Part shown: positions 1 to 10,331 of the stretch, one piece after another
Layout of the letters: each line of letters begins with the position of its first letter
How positions within the stretch are numbered: the stretch's first letter is position 1
NCBI GenBank assembly: GCA_964035575.1
Contig: OZ037873.1
Coordinates: 806,001-870,000, forward strand
DNA from: Rhynchopus sp. YZ270_cl-10
Lineage: Eukaryota; Euglenozoa; Diplonemea; Diplonemida; Diplonemidae
Direction: 5' to 3'
Length of the DNA stretch: 64,000 nucleotides
Notes under the pieces: model-generated
Database searches by the model: none
What the model saw: the letters and a program-made list of their open reading frames with translations, nothing else
What the model was told of the DNA's origin: nothing
Translations under genes and position numbers: made by a program

Positions 1-255
1 TTTTGTTGTCTAGCAATTGGATTTTGTTCTAGAGGGTTAGGGTGAAAAGTATTGTATATCACCCACCTTGGTGGGCTATTTTGTCGATATAAAACGGAGA
101 TTTCCCCCCCCCAAAAAAAAAATAGTGTTAAAATTGCATCCCGAAAATACCCCCCTTTTCAAAATGTTTTGTGTATGGTTTTTTTTTTACACTAATAGTG
201 TAGTTGCCAAACTCCACTGTCTTTTTTTTATCGCGGGATCATTCTCTTCTTCTTC

Positions 256-290
256 AAGGTGTGACCAAGCATGAGAGGCTTAGGATCATC
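256..290 (+). repeat. Hairpin repeat A, copy 1
   Basis: Matches the repeat A core (AAGC, loop with GAGAG, GCTTAGGATCATC). The AAGC/GCTT inner stem is intact. Confidence 0.6.
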
Positions 291-384
291 TGACAATTTT
301 TTTTCCTCTTTTTTTCCCCTTAATAAGGCTTATTGTCCAGGAAGACGACTATCCCATGTTTCCCCACCCCTTCTTTTGCAAGCA

Positions 385-425
385 GATGTGTTGTGCACGA
401 GAGGCAGATTCATCTAAAGCTTTCT
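385..425 (+). repeat. Repeat A/B core, partial copy
   Basis: Contains GCACGAGAGGC followed by ATTCATC, the core shared by repeats A and B. The rest is lost. Confidence 0.35.
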
Positions 426-559
426 TTGTCATTCTGGAACAGCGGTAACGGCCCTTCTTCTTTGTGTAGTTCTCTGTTTGCGACAAGAAAAGGAAAAAAA
501 AAACATAATCACTGATACAGCACAAAGCACAAGACATCCTACATGCACACCTTCGGTTC

Positions 560-690
560 TATTTTTTTTTCTTCTTGGTCCTAACTCTGTTCTTTTTTGC
601 TCTGGCGAGGAGGCAGTGTGGCTGCGAGTCTTTGGCCATTTGGGAATCGCCCCGGGACCTGGTCACGGTTGGTGCCTTTTTTTTACCGTA
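560..690 (-). mobile_element. 5'-truncated LINE 3'-end fragment
   Basis: A T-run followed by CTTGGT, GAGGCAGTGTGG and CCCGGGACC...GGTGCC runs in the same order as the poly(T) and 3' UTR of the full LINE at 49929-50050. This is a short dead-on-arrival copy with its poly(A) tail, seen as poly(T), at the left. A small hairpin (ACATCAGGGG at 690 against CCCCTGATGT at 710) follows it. Confidence 0.55.
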
Positions 691-1118
691 CATCAGGGGG
701 AAACTCGTACCCCTGATGTCGTTGGAACGTCGGATCAACACTTTTTTTATTGGTTCCTGCGTCGTGACAGAGGAGTTTGCACGTACAGCTTTCTTTATTT
801 TCAACAGAAACACAAAACGGTGTAGACACCTCATCAGGGTACGGAGTGTACTGTTCCCCTTATTGTGTTAAATGCGACGGCACGATTGCCATCTTTTTCA
901 AAAAAAAAAAAAAATTTTTTTTAATGTCAAAATAAAAGCCCCAATCACTTTTGTTGGAGTGTTCTCGAGGAACGCCCGAGAAGGGCTGGCACAGAGTTCC
1001 CTCCCGTTTTTTTCTTCTACGTGTGCATTTGATTGATTACCCCTACTCCGCAAGCCTCCCCCCATTTGTCACCTACATCTTTTTTTGATACCCTCTTGTT
1101 CTGGTTATGGTATTTTTT

Positions 1119-1185
1119 AGTGCACCCCGGTTATTGTACCAAAGTACTCTGTTCACAAGAGGGCTTTGTAGTTCAAGTCAAAAGC
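1119..1185 (+). repeat. GTACC repeat B, copy 1 (3' part)
   Basis: Carries TTGTACCAAAG...CTGTTCAC.AGAGGGC and the tail TTCAAGTCAAA typical of repeat B. The 5' half is missing. Confidence 0.6.
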
Positions 1186-1783
1186 TTTTTTTTGGTTTGT
1201 TTTGATTGACAACAGTGCAAGAAGTCGCCCCATCCCCCTTCCCCCACAAAATGAGGTGAAAACTTTTGAGCGGTTCTATGCAGCCATCCTCTTGACACAA
1301 AAAGGTGACAAAGCAACAGCGAGACTTAGCATTTCCCGCTTTCTTTTTTTGGACTCGCGGGGAATCAGGTAGGGCAGCTAGCTGCATTTTTCCCAATGAT
1401 GTGTCTGGAGTGTCTGCACTGATGACTTACCTTTTTATGTGCTCTTCTGTTTCTTTGAAATGGAAAGTATATGAAAATTATATGCGTGTGTTGTTCTTGC
1501 TGTCGGCGGTATTAACGAGAAGGAGAAAAAACGACCTGAAGGGCGCACCCGAAGGGAGGGAGAAGGCAGACACACTGAACTAGAGCCATGCTTTCTCTTC
1601 TTTTTTCGTGTCACGTCTCTCGCCTTTCTCTTGTGTAAAGGGAGGCCACACAGCTCTAGAGCGCTGTGAATGAGCACCCTGTTGTGCCCCCCCTCGCTTT
1701 TCTCTGACATATTTTTTCTTCTCCCGTCTCTTTTTGTGGTGATTTAGGCCTCTTTTTGAGGTTCTTTTCATCGTTCTTTAAAT

Positions 1784-1820
1784 GTTGACGAAGGCGCGAG
1801 GCTTAATCATCTTACAAACT
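1784..1820 (+). repeat. Hairpin repeat A, copy 2 (degenerate)
   Basis: GTTGACGAAGGCGCGAGGCTTAATCATC followed by TTACAAAC matches repeat A with lost stem pairing. It is followed about 70 nt later by repeat C, the same order as at 14880-15066. Confidence 0.45.
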
Positions 1821-1884
1821 ATTTTTTTTTTTGTGGCCCATTTCGTGTGCAAACGCTGTTGAATTTTTTTTTATATGTTTCCTT

Positions 1885-1963
1885 TGTGCTTTCATTCGTG
1901 GGGCTGGCATTGTACGTGGGTCAGTCGGAGGTGCCTGCATCAACAACTACAGTTTTATTTTGA
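1885..1963 (+). repeat. Repeat C, copy 1
   Basis: Nearly identical to 15000-15066 (CTTTCAT..., GTACGTGGGTCAGTCGGAGG, TGCCTGCATCAA.AACTACAG). It lies downstream of a repeat A copy in both places. Confidence 0.65.
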
Positions 1964-2403
1964 TCAGTGCCTGCGTCTGCCTAATATTTACCTGCCTATT
2001 ATTCACGTTGTACGTGTGAACGATAACTGTAAATACACCAACGTAGAACTCCTTAGCAAACCCACGGGTTTTTGCTGGCTTCAGAGGGGGAGGTTTATTA
2101 TATATTGCCATTCTCTGTATCACATAGTGCAAGGACCCCCTTTTTTTCACAATCTTTATTTTACGGCTACCTTCCACGTGCAAAACCATGTGCCAATGAA
2201 GTGTTTTCTGGGTTTTCGATGTGGAGAAGCAGTGCGTTCTGCGCCCCGCCTGATGTATACGGCGTGGCGTAGGTACTTTTTTTTTTCAATTTCGACAGAA
2301 TTTTTTTGTGTCAAACCACATAAAAAGCCTCCCCCTTCCCACCCCAATTGCGGATGATGGGGAGGAGGGAAAACTTGCAATGACTCACACCCCCACTTTC
2401 ACT

Positions 2404-2510
2404 CAGGTGTAAACCACGAAATTGGATGTAGGGCTGCATGGTTGGGGGTCCACCCCACGGTGCACCCGGTCATACCAAAGGTACACTGTTCACGAAGAGG
2501 GCTTTTTTTT
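2404..2510 (+). repeat. GTACC repeat B, copy 2
   Basis: Shows the repeat B order: AGGTGTAAACCACGAAAT, GGATGTAGG, GGTCCACCCCACGG, ACCAAAGGTACACTGTTCACG, then AGAGGGC. Confidence 0.7.
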
Positions 2511-2837
2511 GAAAAGGTGCGTCAAAACTTTCATTTTCCCAACAATACCCCTCTATCTGCGTCTAGCCTGTTCTCCTCAAAAAATGCCCCATAAGCGCAT
2601 CGCTCAAACCTTCCCCCCCCATCTTGAGACCCCCGTCTAGGACCAACAAAAAAAACCCCTGATCTTTACACACCCAGCTATAAAATGTTTTTTTTTTTTG
2701 GCTGGTGGGAAAAAGATTACAAAAAAAGGTCTCTCATCCACCTCTCTCACCCCTCTCTCTCTCTCCTAAGGTTTTAAAACAAAACAAAAAAAAGTCATTT
2801 TTTTTTTTTTCCTCATTCTCTTTTCTTCCCCTGCAAT

Positions 2838-2999
2838 GATCCCCATTTCATCTGAGTGGAAGCGGGAGTAGCACCTATCAGATGCAAACCACGAAAATGG
2901 GTTGTAGGAAATGGTTGGGGTGTCCACCCCACGGTACACCCTTGGTCATTGTACCAAAATGTACACTGTTTATGAGAGGGCTTTTGTATTTCAACTCTA
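2838..2999 (+). repeat. GTACC repeat B, copy 3 (long)
   Basis: One of the two longest copies, starting with the GATC...CATCTGAGTGGAAGCGGGAG head also seen at 7530. It ends 56 bp before the start codon of the TRPP gene. The hairpin is TGTAC-caaaat-GTACA. Confidence 0.7.
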
Positions 3000-3000
3000 C

Positions 3001-3028
3001 TTTCTTCTCATATGTCATTCTACCCTAG
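3001..3028 (+). promoter_or_regulatory. Pyrimidine run ending in AG before the TRPP start
   Basis: TTTCTTCTC...TTCTACCCTAG lies 27 nt upstream of the ATG. It resembles a 3' splice acceptor for a spliced leader or for a 5' UTR intron. This reading is inference. Confidence 0.35.
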
Positions 3029-3055
3029 GTAAAAAAAAACCATAAAAGCACACAT

Positions 3056-6000
3056 ATGGCCCTCGCCTCGCCGATTCGCGAGCGTGCCGCAGAGGTTATG
3101 ATGAAGTTTGTTGACACCTTTGTTGGGGTCCTCATCCGTGTTGCAGCAGACAGTGAAGACCCTCTCACTGCCGTGGGCCTCATGCTCGCAGGCGAGGACA
3201 GCACGGTGTGCTCACACGTTGCCACCAATGAGGTCCGCGCACACCTCTTCGCAGCCTTCAACGCCTACGACATCAACAACGCCCGCCTTCTCAAGGACGA
3301 TGCGCTGTTCATCTTCCTCTCCGACTTTGTTCAATGCTTTTCCAGCAGTCTTGCGGAGTTAGGTCCAGACCTCGCTACCACCCCAGATGAATCATGGGAA
3401 GACCGTGCCCGATGGGATGCCATGGGAGGAGAGCTATCTGCCAGAGCGATGCGTCTGAAGGCCGGATTCAATCACGACCCTGACAGCTGGGTGGGAAGGT
3501 GGTCCTCGATGCTGGATACCATGCATGATGGGAAGGGGCTGCGTTATGCAGAGGTTCAGCTCGCATTGGCTGGGGTGGGCACAGCGGAGTGGTTGAAGGA
3601 GATGAACACCTGCGCCTCGCTCACAGACGTTCGAGGTAGTCCACAGCACCCTTTGCTTCTGAATGACGCTCCTGGAAGGGAGCTTTCTGTGCAACGCAGT
3701 GCATCCCATAGCTTGCGGCGTGCGCGGCATTCATCCGCTTCCCCTGCAGCGCCAGAAATGACGTTAGATATTGCAGATGCCGCATGTGCAATGGATGCAG
3801 ACATCAAAGCACGTCGTGGAGTAGTACGGTGTTTGTATTATTCACTGTATTTTGCATTGTTGACCCTCGTTTTGTCGCTTCAAATGGGGAGCGATGCATA
3901 TCATATGCAGCGGCTGTTGGTCAACAATTTGGTTGATCCGGAGTATACCTTGAGGAAGACGTTGCACGATGTGCGAGACGTAGAGGACGTGTGGCTGTGG
4001 CTGCAGAATGTGTGGACGCCTTTTGTGTTTCAAGACTATGCGCTACGGAGGGTCGCGCAGAGTAATGTTGTAGCTGCGACACCGTTTTTGAGGCAACGAC
4101 GTCGACGCATCAAAGTGAAGTGCGAGGAGCGCGTCAACATTGTTGTCTACGACCGTTCCGCGGACAGCCCTTGCTTTGCAAGCGGGTTCAGCTCCACCGC
4201 CTTTACCGGAAACTCCAGTGGCATCCAATACGCCCCTGTTGATTATGACAAAGCATACTACACACCCGACCCCGTTGGGGAGGACTTCCTCGTCACCTTC
4301 CCCTCCTTTAACGCCAGCGATACATACAGCCATTATGAGCGCGCTGTGTCAAGCGAGGCAGAGGTGGCGACGATTCTGCAGATTATGCAAGCAGACGCAT
4401 GGTTGGGTTCGCAGACAGCGTTTTTGGAGGCAAACGTTGTGCTGTACAATGCTGATACTGAGACAATCGGGGTCAGCCGTGTAGTGTTTTCGCAGACAAG
4501 CGCAGGCGGGATCGTTCCATTTGCAGATGATATGGCGCCCTTTTCGGATAACCACCATGGCTCCGTTATGCTAGCACGTAGAGCGAATCGGTTCAGGTCG
4601 AACACCTCATCGTATGTGCAGGTGGCCCTCGAGGGGATGCTTGTTCTTGTCACGGTGGTCGAATTTTTTATCTTTGAGGTGCTCGTGTACATCGATAGTT
4701 ACCGCAGAACGCAGTCGGTGCTGGGGTACTTTAAAATCGCGTGGAGTTATGTGCAGCTGCTGTACTATTGTGTGTTTGTGACGTATGTAGGGTTGTATAT
4801 AACGTACGCATCGTTGCCAGAGCCTGATAATTCCGTCAATTCGCTTGAAAATTTCAGCAACAATGGTCTTGACTCAATCTACCCTGTCATGCTTATCTTT
4901 GGAGGGATCCTGGTCGTCACCTCTATGGTGAGAGTGTTGCGTTATGTCGGCTCGCTCACTTCTTCGATTTATGTGGTGTCTGGGGTGATTGAGGCCTGTT
5001 GGTTGCCTTTAATGGCGTTGTTTGTGCTCTTTATGGTGGCGGTGGTGGTGTTTGCTGTGGTAGGGTATTACTTTTATGGGCACGGATTCGTTTCGTTTTC
5101 GACGATGGGTAATGCGGTGCAGATGGTGGTCGATTTTATCATCCGTGGGATCCGCTACTCCGATCTGAACAATCCGCTGGCAGACCCCTCGCAGGGGGTC
5201 TTCACTGCATTCTATTATTGGTCTCTGGTCATCGTTTTGACGATTTTGTTTATGAGTCTGCTTATTGCAGTGTTCGTAGCTTCTTACGATGCCGTCATGG
5301 ATCGGGCAGACCAACGACGCAAAGAAAACCTCGATATCCCCTCCACCGGACGTCCCTGGAGCCGCAAATCACTTCTAAACAGTGTAATGAACTACTCCTC
5401 TACCCTCTTGAACACATGGCGTATCAACAACTGGGTGGTCCCCGTTGCAACCGATTGGAAGTTCGATGCAGTAGCTGCCGCAGATATAGTACAAGGAACG
5501 AACCTTCGGGTGGTGATCTCTACACCTAATAAGGAGGCCATCGCTTCGTGCACCGGGATCATCTTCATCACACCACGCGAAATGCTGAAGAACGATTTGA
5601 GCGAAAAGAGAGGGAACTTTGTACCACACTACGCATTGTTCACGAGGTGCATCGCCGGGCGCGAACCGCATCTGTACAACAAACGGGACTGGTGTCGGTA
5701 CACCCCGGAGTGGTGGATGCAGGACCAATACGTCCATGACTTTGTGGATGGTGGATTTTCCTGGACCGCGTCGGAAGAGGGTTCCGCCACTGCAGCTGTC
5801 CCCACTGAAACCCATCGCCGTACCATCTGGCTTTCCGAGCATTCCAAAGGGCACCAAATCCCTGTAGTCGACCCACGACACTTTGTTAGCACACAGCTTG
5901 TACCATTTGAGGTAGGGTCCTATAGGAGTAGAGTGCTTCGTATTCAGCAGCCCTGCAGTGTTCTCTTCCAAGGGCCAGAATGGGAGCATGAGTCTCTTGT

Positions 6001-6316
6001 TTTTGAGTTCCGTGATGTGGTCAGTCCGAAGTGGCATACAACGAAGTGTGGCAGTGGTGTCAAACAGCTTCCGGTGAACGGCGTGTACAGAACGTACCGT
6101 CCTCTGCAGGTGTCTCGAACGGAGTTTCAAGGCAGCAAGCTGGTGGTGGTGCTAGGTGACCAAAAGGCGCCAGAGTATGTCTGTGAAATGCGCGAACGGC
6201 AAACCGCCACAGCAGTCAAGGCAACATGCTCAAAGGGGACAGTACCCTTTGCTGAGGACATGGTGATTGCAAGGTTTGGGGTCTCCAACGAAAGACCCAC
6301 GGGGTTGCCTCAATAA
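3056..6316 (+). CDS. Polycystin-type (TRPP/PKD2-like) cation channel
   Basis: Single-exon protein of 1,086 residues, probably a cation channel of the polycystin family in a ciliary, ER or plasma membrane. About 257 soluble N-terminal residues precede the first membrane helix (258-280). A large extracytosolic domain of about 240 residues follows, as between S1 and S2 of polycystins. Further helices lie near 526-548, 566-587, 609-632 and 647-674. A pore region (about 677-705, FVSFSTMGNAV) aligns with the 'dFsTf' pore entry of PKD2, and S6 is near 715-745 (FMSLLIAVFVASYDAV). The soluble tail of about 340 residues has no EF hand or coiled coil that I recognise. The ATG is the first in frame and follows a pyrimidine-AG stretch. 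A second TRPP lies at 33-38.6 kb with a quite different N-terminus. The family is fairly sure; ion selectivity and location are not shown. Confidence 0.8.
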   Translation: MALASPIRERAAEVMMKFVDTFVGVLIRVAADSEDPLTAVGLMLAGEDSTVCSHVATNEVRAHLFAAFNAYDINNARLLKDDALFIFLSDFVQCFSSSLAELGPDLATTPDESWEDRARWDAMGGELSARAMRLKAGFNHDPDSWVGRWSSMLDTMHDGKGLRYAEVQLALAGVGTAEWLKEMNTCASLTDVRGSPQHPLLLNDAPGRELSVQRSASHSLRRARHSSASPAAPEMTLDIADAACAMDADIKARRGVVRCLYYSLYFALLTLVLSLQMGSDAYHMQRLLVNNLVDPEYTLRKTLHDVRDVEDVWLWLQNVWTPFVFQDYALRRVAQSNVVAATPFLRQRRRRIKVKCEERVNIVVYDRSADSPCFASGFSSTAFTGNSSGIQYAPVDYDKAYYTPDPVGEDFLVTFPSFNASDTYSHYERAVSSEAEVATILQIMQADAWLGSQTAFLEANVVLYNADTETIGVSRVVFSQTSAGGIVPFADDMAPFSDNHHGSVMLARRANRFRSNTSSYVQVALEGMLVLVTVVEFFIFEVLVYIDSYRRTQSVLGYFKIAWSYVQLLYYCVFVTYVGLYITYASLPEPDNSVNSLENFSNNGLDSIYPVMLIFGGILVVTSMVRVLRYVGSLTSSIYVVSGVIEACWLPLMALFVLFMVAVVVFAVVGYYFYGHGFVSFSTMGNAVQMVVDFIIRGIRYSDLNNPLADPSQGVFTAFYYWSLVIVLTILFMSLLIAVFVASYDAVMDRADQRRKENLDIPSTGRPWSRKSLLNSVMNYSSTLLNTWRINNWVVPVATDWKFDAVAAADIVQGTNLRVVISTPNKEAIASCTGIIFITPREMLKNDLSEKRGNFVPHYALFTRCIAGREPHLYNKRDWCRYTPEWWMQDQYVHDFVDGGFSWTASEEGSATAAVPTETHRRTIWLSEHSKGHQIPVVDPRHFVSTQLVPFEVGSYRSRVLRIQQPCSVLFQGPEWEHESLVFEFRDVVSPKWHTTKCGSGVKQLPVNGVYRTYRPLQVSRTEFQGSKLVVVLGDQKAPEYVCEMRERQTATAVKATCSKGTVPFAEDMVIARFGVSNERPTGLPQ

Positions 6317-6699
6317 GGGGGGTAGGGAGGGGAGGGGGAGGAGGGGGGAGGGCATATCTGTACATAAGAAGTAGCAAAAAAACCTAGAGTCCTTTTTATC
6401 GTTTTGTTGTTGGATAATCTGGCGCCTTTCCAACTTTTTCTTCTTTTTAGTTTGTGTGTTAAAAAAGCGAAGCGAATTTTCCAGCAGTTTTTTTCAGTAT
6501 TTTTTTTTTTTTTTTTGTCAAATTCCATTCTAAACTCTCCCCCGAACAAATAATGTTCTTCCCCCCCCTTTATGTAACTAACAGTTTTTTTTCTTTTGAA
6601 CCCTAGTTTTGTTTGTTTCTTTTTAATGTGGTAGCTTGTTGTTGGGGAAGATGGAGATGGTCGCGTGTCAAAAAAACAAAAAATGCCCAATTGTGGAGC

Positions 6700-6745
6700 T
6701 CATCCTCAGTGAGTCTGCACTGATACAACAAAGTTTTCAAAAAAG
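6700..6745 (+). repeat. Repeat E, copy 1
   Basis: GAGCTCATCCTC followed by TCTGCACTGATACAA and AAAGTTTTCAAAA recurs at 32120 and 32289. Confidence 0.55.
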
Positions 6746-7529
6746 AATCCAGAATAGATCTCGCAGTGTGGGCGGTAACACCCATCATCAACGTTTACAA
6801 CCACCCAAAGCGACAAAAATAAAAATAAAAAATAGCTCAGTCCGGAGACCTTCTCCATCTTCCATCACCAACACCTCTCATCCCCTCCCTTACCACACAA
6901 CATAGAAAAAAAAATAACCACCCCCGTTTTTTTCTGTCCATTTTAGTCACTCACACTGCGAAACGGGGACCCCAACCGGGACCCCACGTCACACAGGAAG
7001 TCAACATCTTGCATCCACACTGCAGTTCTTTGCAGAGAATCCTTAAGATGCTGATGAATTGCTTCGATATGTCTGGCACTTCAATCACGGCATATTGCAC
7101 AGCAGTGTGCTGCTGCTTGGGCTCTTCGTCCGGTTTCAGCGTCAGGTCTGATCTTTGACAGGGTTTAGTCAACTCGTACTTCTCTCTCCACGCACTGGGC
7201 GACGGTCTGTGAAGAATTCTCTTTGCGGGGGGGTTTTTTTTGTGTCTTAGGCGGTCTGGACAGGCCTTTTGTCCGATTGGTGTGTCCAGCCTATTCTGTC
7301 TGTGCTGTTGTTTATCCCCTCTGCTCGACCGGAAACTTTTAACTCGCATACGCGAGTTTTCCTTGGAAGCGCAGGACAAGACTGGGGAGTGTTGGGTGGT
7401 TCCGTGACGCCACAGAGCCGGCACACTCGCTGAGTGCCTCACAAAACCCCAAATTCACTTTATTGTCGTTACGCTTTATCATTGTTGGGTTTGGAAATAA
7501 TTTTTTTTGTGTTTTGTGTGGTTTTCAAT

Positions 7530-7695
7530 GATCCTTTCATTCATCTGATGAGTGGAAGCGGGAGCAGCACATATCGGATACAAACTACAAAATGTAGGAC
7601 TGCGTGGTTGGGTATCTACCTCCCGGTACACCCTGGACAGTGCACCAAAGGTACACTGTTCAGCGAGCGGGCTGTTGTACTTCGTGACACTTCCA
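7530..7695 (+). repeat. GTACC repeat B, copy 4 (long)
   Basis: Full-length copy with head GATGAGTGGAAGCGGGAGCA, middle AAAATGTAGGACTGC and end GCACCAAAGGTACACTGTTC. The core loop differs (AGCGAGCGGGC). Confidence 0.7.
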
Positions 7696-7745
7696 AATCA
7701 ACCCTTTTTTAAATTTTTTATAATCGCACACCCTTCAAACCCCGC

Positions 7746-7778
<33 letters not shown>

Positions 7779-8006
7779 CATCCAATCTACAGAAAACCCC
7801 CTCACACCCCCTTTTTTTTTGAATACCCTCAAAAAAAACACACACACAATGAGGGCCTAACGCACCCCCCCCTATCCCCCCCAAGTCTCCTCCATTATTT
7901 TATCTTTTGGCTGCCTCCTCTTCCTCCTCCCCCCCCAAGCACACAACGCTTGTACTCTGTTTTATTCTCCTCTCCCCGAAAGCCCCCTCCCATCGCCCCC
8001 CCAGGC

Positions 8007-8101
8007 TTTGTAGTTCAAGTCAAACCCCCCTTTTTAACCATTTCCCCTCCTTCTCGAGGTATCCATTTTTCTGTTAGGGTGAGTAAGCGTAGAGAGGCTT
8101 T
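8007..8101 (+). repeat. Fused remnants of repeats B and A
   Basis: GGCTTTGTAGTTCAAGTCAAA is the tail of repeat B. About 50 nt later TTAGGGTGAGTAAGCG.AGAGAGGC matches the start of repeat A. The A copy begins at the TTAG that could act as an acceptor for the gene starting at 8125. Confidence 0.5.
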
Positions 8102-8124
8102 AAAAAAAACCCAAAAAAAAAAAA

Positions 8125-10245
8125 ATGTTTTCAAATCTCGCTGCGAAGATGTCTTGGGGAGGGAATAGCAACAACAGCACTGGGAAGAAGCCGAGCACCC
8201 GCAACAGCGTTGCGTCTTCCGGCTCCTTCTCCTCTGCGTCATCCGTCTTTTCTTCTGCCTCGCAACGATCTATGCAAAAAAACGGGACGACTCCACCTGG
8301 AACACCTGCCGCACCAGGGGACCTTCCTTCAGGAGACACAGGGCTGACCCGAGAAGGACCTACCGAAAACACTTCTTCGACTACCCGTGCAAACCGTGGC
8401 TCCTCATTGTTTCGACGAAGCGGTCTGGCCAGCTCAACACCCCCGCCATCACCACCACCACAGAACCTAGAAGACGTTCATCACTCAAAATCAGCCCCCG
8501 GTGCACCACCTACAGACTGCCCGAAGCTTGGTATCGCATATTTCGTGACAATCCATGAAATTCATTTGACCAAAGATATTGCGTCAGCACATAGCACCGT
8601 GTACATTGAATGTGGGGGTGCGAAATGTCATATTCCAGTACAAGATTGCTTTCGAAAGTACCAAGAAACGAAGAGAAAATCGATGAGAGCGTCCCTCCCT
8701 GAGAAAGGGGGAGAGAACAACACACCCCCACCGACGCTCCGCATAAAATTCGCCCCTCTCTCCCCATTCGTGGACCTTCACTTTTATGTGACTACAGAAG
8801 GTATTTTGAGTACAGAGGTGTCCGGGCAGGCGACAATCCCGCTTTCCCCTATCTTCTGCGAAGACCATCACGAACGCTGTGCGATTGAGAAACGGACGCT
8901 GGAGCTCTGGTATTTTAAAGGGAAACTGCTCGGGAAATATCAGTCTGGCATTCCCGAGGTTCCAACCAGCGCTTTGAAACTGCCGAAGAAGGTTGGGTAC
9001 GTTGTGGTATCGGTGACAGTGAAGAAGCCAATGGTACTGCAGGACCGTATGCACATCTACTTGGATCCTACTAGGAAACATGAAGACAAACCGAATTCGA
9101 ATTTAAATAGTATTGACGAAATTGAAGAAAAGATTTTTCGTATTTTGCGGGTCTACGAACGGTTTCTTCTCCGCGCGCAGACCGCACCGTGGTGGCTTGA
9201 ATCTGTCTTCATGCCTCTTATAACATTTGAGCAAGGTCGGATCAGTCTTGCTGTCATGGCGATTTTAGCCATCTCATGTTTAACCACTCCGGCACACCTT
9301 CTCCCAATGGATTGGTTTCTCGCTTTATTCGTTTTGTCGATCTATTCGAAAGCAAAAAAAAGCGTGAATTGCATTTGTTGGTCAGATGATCCGCGATTGA
9401 GAGAACCCGAAGGGACGCCGCACAGTATTGTTGGACAGTTTTTCTACGCAAAAAAGGTTTTAGATCAATTCGTTCAAAAGGTAGAAACTGCGATGCTCAT
9501 CCTCGAGATGCTTCCCACCTCTTTGGATTGGACCGATCCATTGGTGACATTAGTTTTCTTCGGGATTTTCTTCGCATCATTATACTTTGTTTGCATCGTT
9601 ATCCACATTATCCTCATCCTCCACGAAGCGTTTTTGAGTTTAAGAGTAGTTCTATTAGCAGTGTTGTGGGCACCGTTTATTATAGGGTTTATTTGGAAGG
9701 AAAAAATTCGGAGAGATATTGAGCAAACGACGACTCACATTGCGAGTAAATACGATATCGGTGGGGAGGACGTATGGGAGGTGCGAAAGGAGAGGCTGTT
9801 TGCGTTTGTCTGCGCGAAGTTGGAGTTGGTCAAAACGATTGCGATGAAGCTGCCGAGTATTCCTGAGCAGGAGCATAGACACATTGCAGCGCAGCAGGAG
9901 GTCGACAAATCGCTGTGGAAGAAAACCGATGAAAAGCTGTACGCAATTCCGTTACCCCTCATTGAATCAAAGGGGGGTAGGGATCCGCCACACGACCAAC
10001 GCAGCAGAAACGACACAGCAAGCTCTGGTGGTGGTGGTGTGCCTGAAGAGGATGCCGGTGGTGGTGGTAGTGGTGGTGGGGGAGAGGGAGGAGGAGGTGG
10101 TGCCCCAAGCTCGCGTCCAACAACACCAAGTGATTCACCAGCATTGACACCACCACAGAACGCATTAAACATGATAATGTCTCCATTAGGTGGGTTCGGA
10201 AGACGGAGGGGACGATCGAACGCAACAGAACGTTCAGATTTTTGA
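8125..10245 (+). CDS. C2-like domain protein with MCTP/reticulon-type membrane hairpins
   Basis: A 706-residue protein. The first 130 residues are Ser/Thr/Pro-rich and look disordered. Residues about 133-300 (GIAYFVTIHEIHL..., then strands ending near VVVSVTV) resemble a C2 beta-sandwich. Two hydrophobic hairpins (about 370-410 and 470-525) flank the segment MLPTSLDWTDPLVTLVFFG, which resembles the 'LLsWrDPraT' segment of the C-terminal membrane region of multiple-C2 (MCTP) proteins. Such proteins anchor to the ER and tether it to other membranes. The tail is Gly-rich (about 630-680). The start is the first ATG after an A-run; ATG at residue 9 is an alternative. The MCTP link rests on a short motif and overall architecture, so treat it as probable, not certain. 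The calcium-binding Asp set of canonical C2 domains is not obvious. Confidence 0.55.
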   Translation: MFSNLAAKMSWGGNSNNSTGKKPSTRNSVASSGSFSSASSVFSSASQRSMQKNGTTPPGTPAAPGDLPSGDTGLTREGPTENTSSTTRANRGSSLFRRSGLASSTPPPSPPPQNLEDVHHSKSAPGAPPTDCPKLGIAYFVTIHEIHLTKDIASAHSTVYIECGGAKCHIPVQDCFRKYQETKRKSMRASLPEKGGENNTPPPTLRIKFAPLSPFVDLHFYVTTEGILSTEVSGQATIPLSPIFCEDHHERCAIEKRTLELWYFKGKLLGKYQSGIPEVPTSALKLPKKVGYVVVSVTVKKPMVLQDRMHIYLDPTRKHEDKPNSNLNSIDEIEEKIFRILRVYERFLLRAQTAPWWLESVFMPLITFEQGRISLAVMAILAISCLTTPAHLLPMDWFLALFVLSIYSKAKKSVNCICWSDDPRLREPEGTPHSIVGQFFYAKKVLDQFVQKVETAMLILEMLPTSLDWTDPLVTLVFFGIFFASLYFVCIVIHIILILHEAFLSLRVVLLAVLWAPFIIGFIWKEKIRRDIEQTTTHIASKYDIGGEDVWEVRKERLFAFVCAKLELVKTIAMKLPSIPEQEHRHIAAQQEVDKSLWKKTDEKLYAIPLPLIESKGGRDPPHDQRSRNDTASSGGGGVPEEDAGGGGSGGGGEGGGGGAPSSRPTTPSDSPALTPPQNALNMIMSPLGGFGRRRGRSNATERSDF

Positions 10246-10256
10246 GAAAAAAAATG

Positions 10257-10331
10257 ACAGTGGAGATTTGCACAACTGTGGCAACACAAACCGAGGCAAC
10301 TACACTACTCCAACAATTTTATCAAAAAAAA
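10257..10331 (+). repeat. Repeat F, copy 1
   Basis: GTGGAGATTTGCACAACTG, GGCAACACAAACCGAG and CAACTACACTACTCC...CAATTT are repeated at 39718-39793 at about 90% identity. Confidence 0.7.

Larger units (their letters stand above)
1..3055. other. Intergenic stretch rich in dispersed repeats
   Basis: No convincing gene is seen. The stretch holds T- and A-runs, a fragment resembling the 3' end of the window's LINE (560-690), and copies of repeat A (256, 1784), B (385 partial, 1119, 2404, 2838) and C (1885). Short open frames on both strands are low-complexity and mostly lack ATG. Confidence 0.7.
6317..8124. other. Intergenic stretch
   Basis: A G-rich run directly after the stop, long T-runs, an E-type repeat (6700-6745), a long repeat B (7530-7695), a (CT)n run (7746-7772) and fused partial B and A copies (8007-8101). 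A 163-codon minus-strand open frame at 6951-7442 lacks an ATG at its start and a recognisable domain and is not accepted as a gene. Confidence 0.6.

Noticed and set aside
6951-7442. 163-codon minus-strand frame
   Set aside because: No ATG at its start, no domain, and codon use unlike the genes here.
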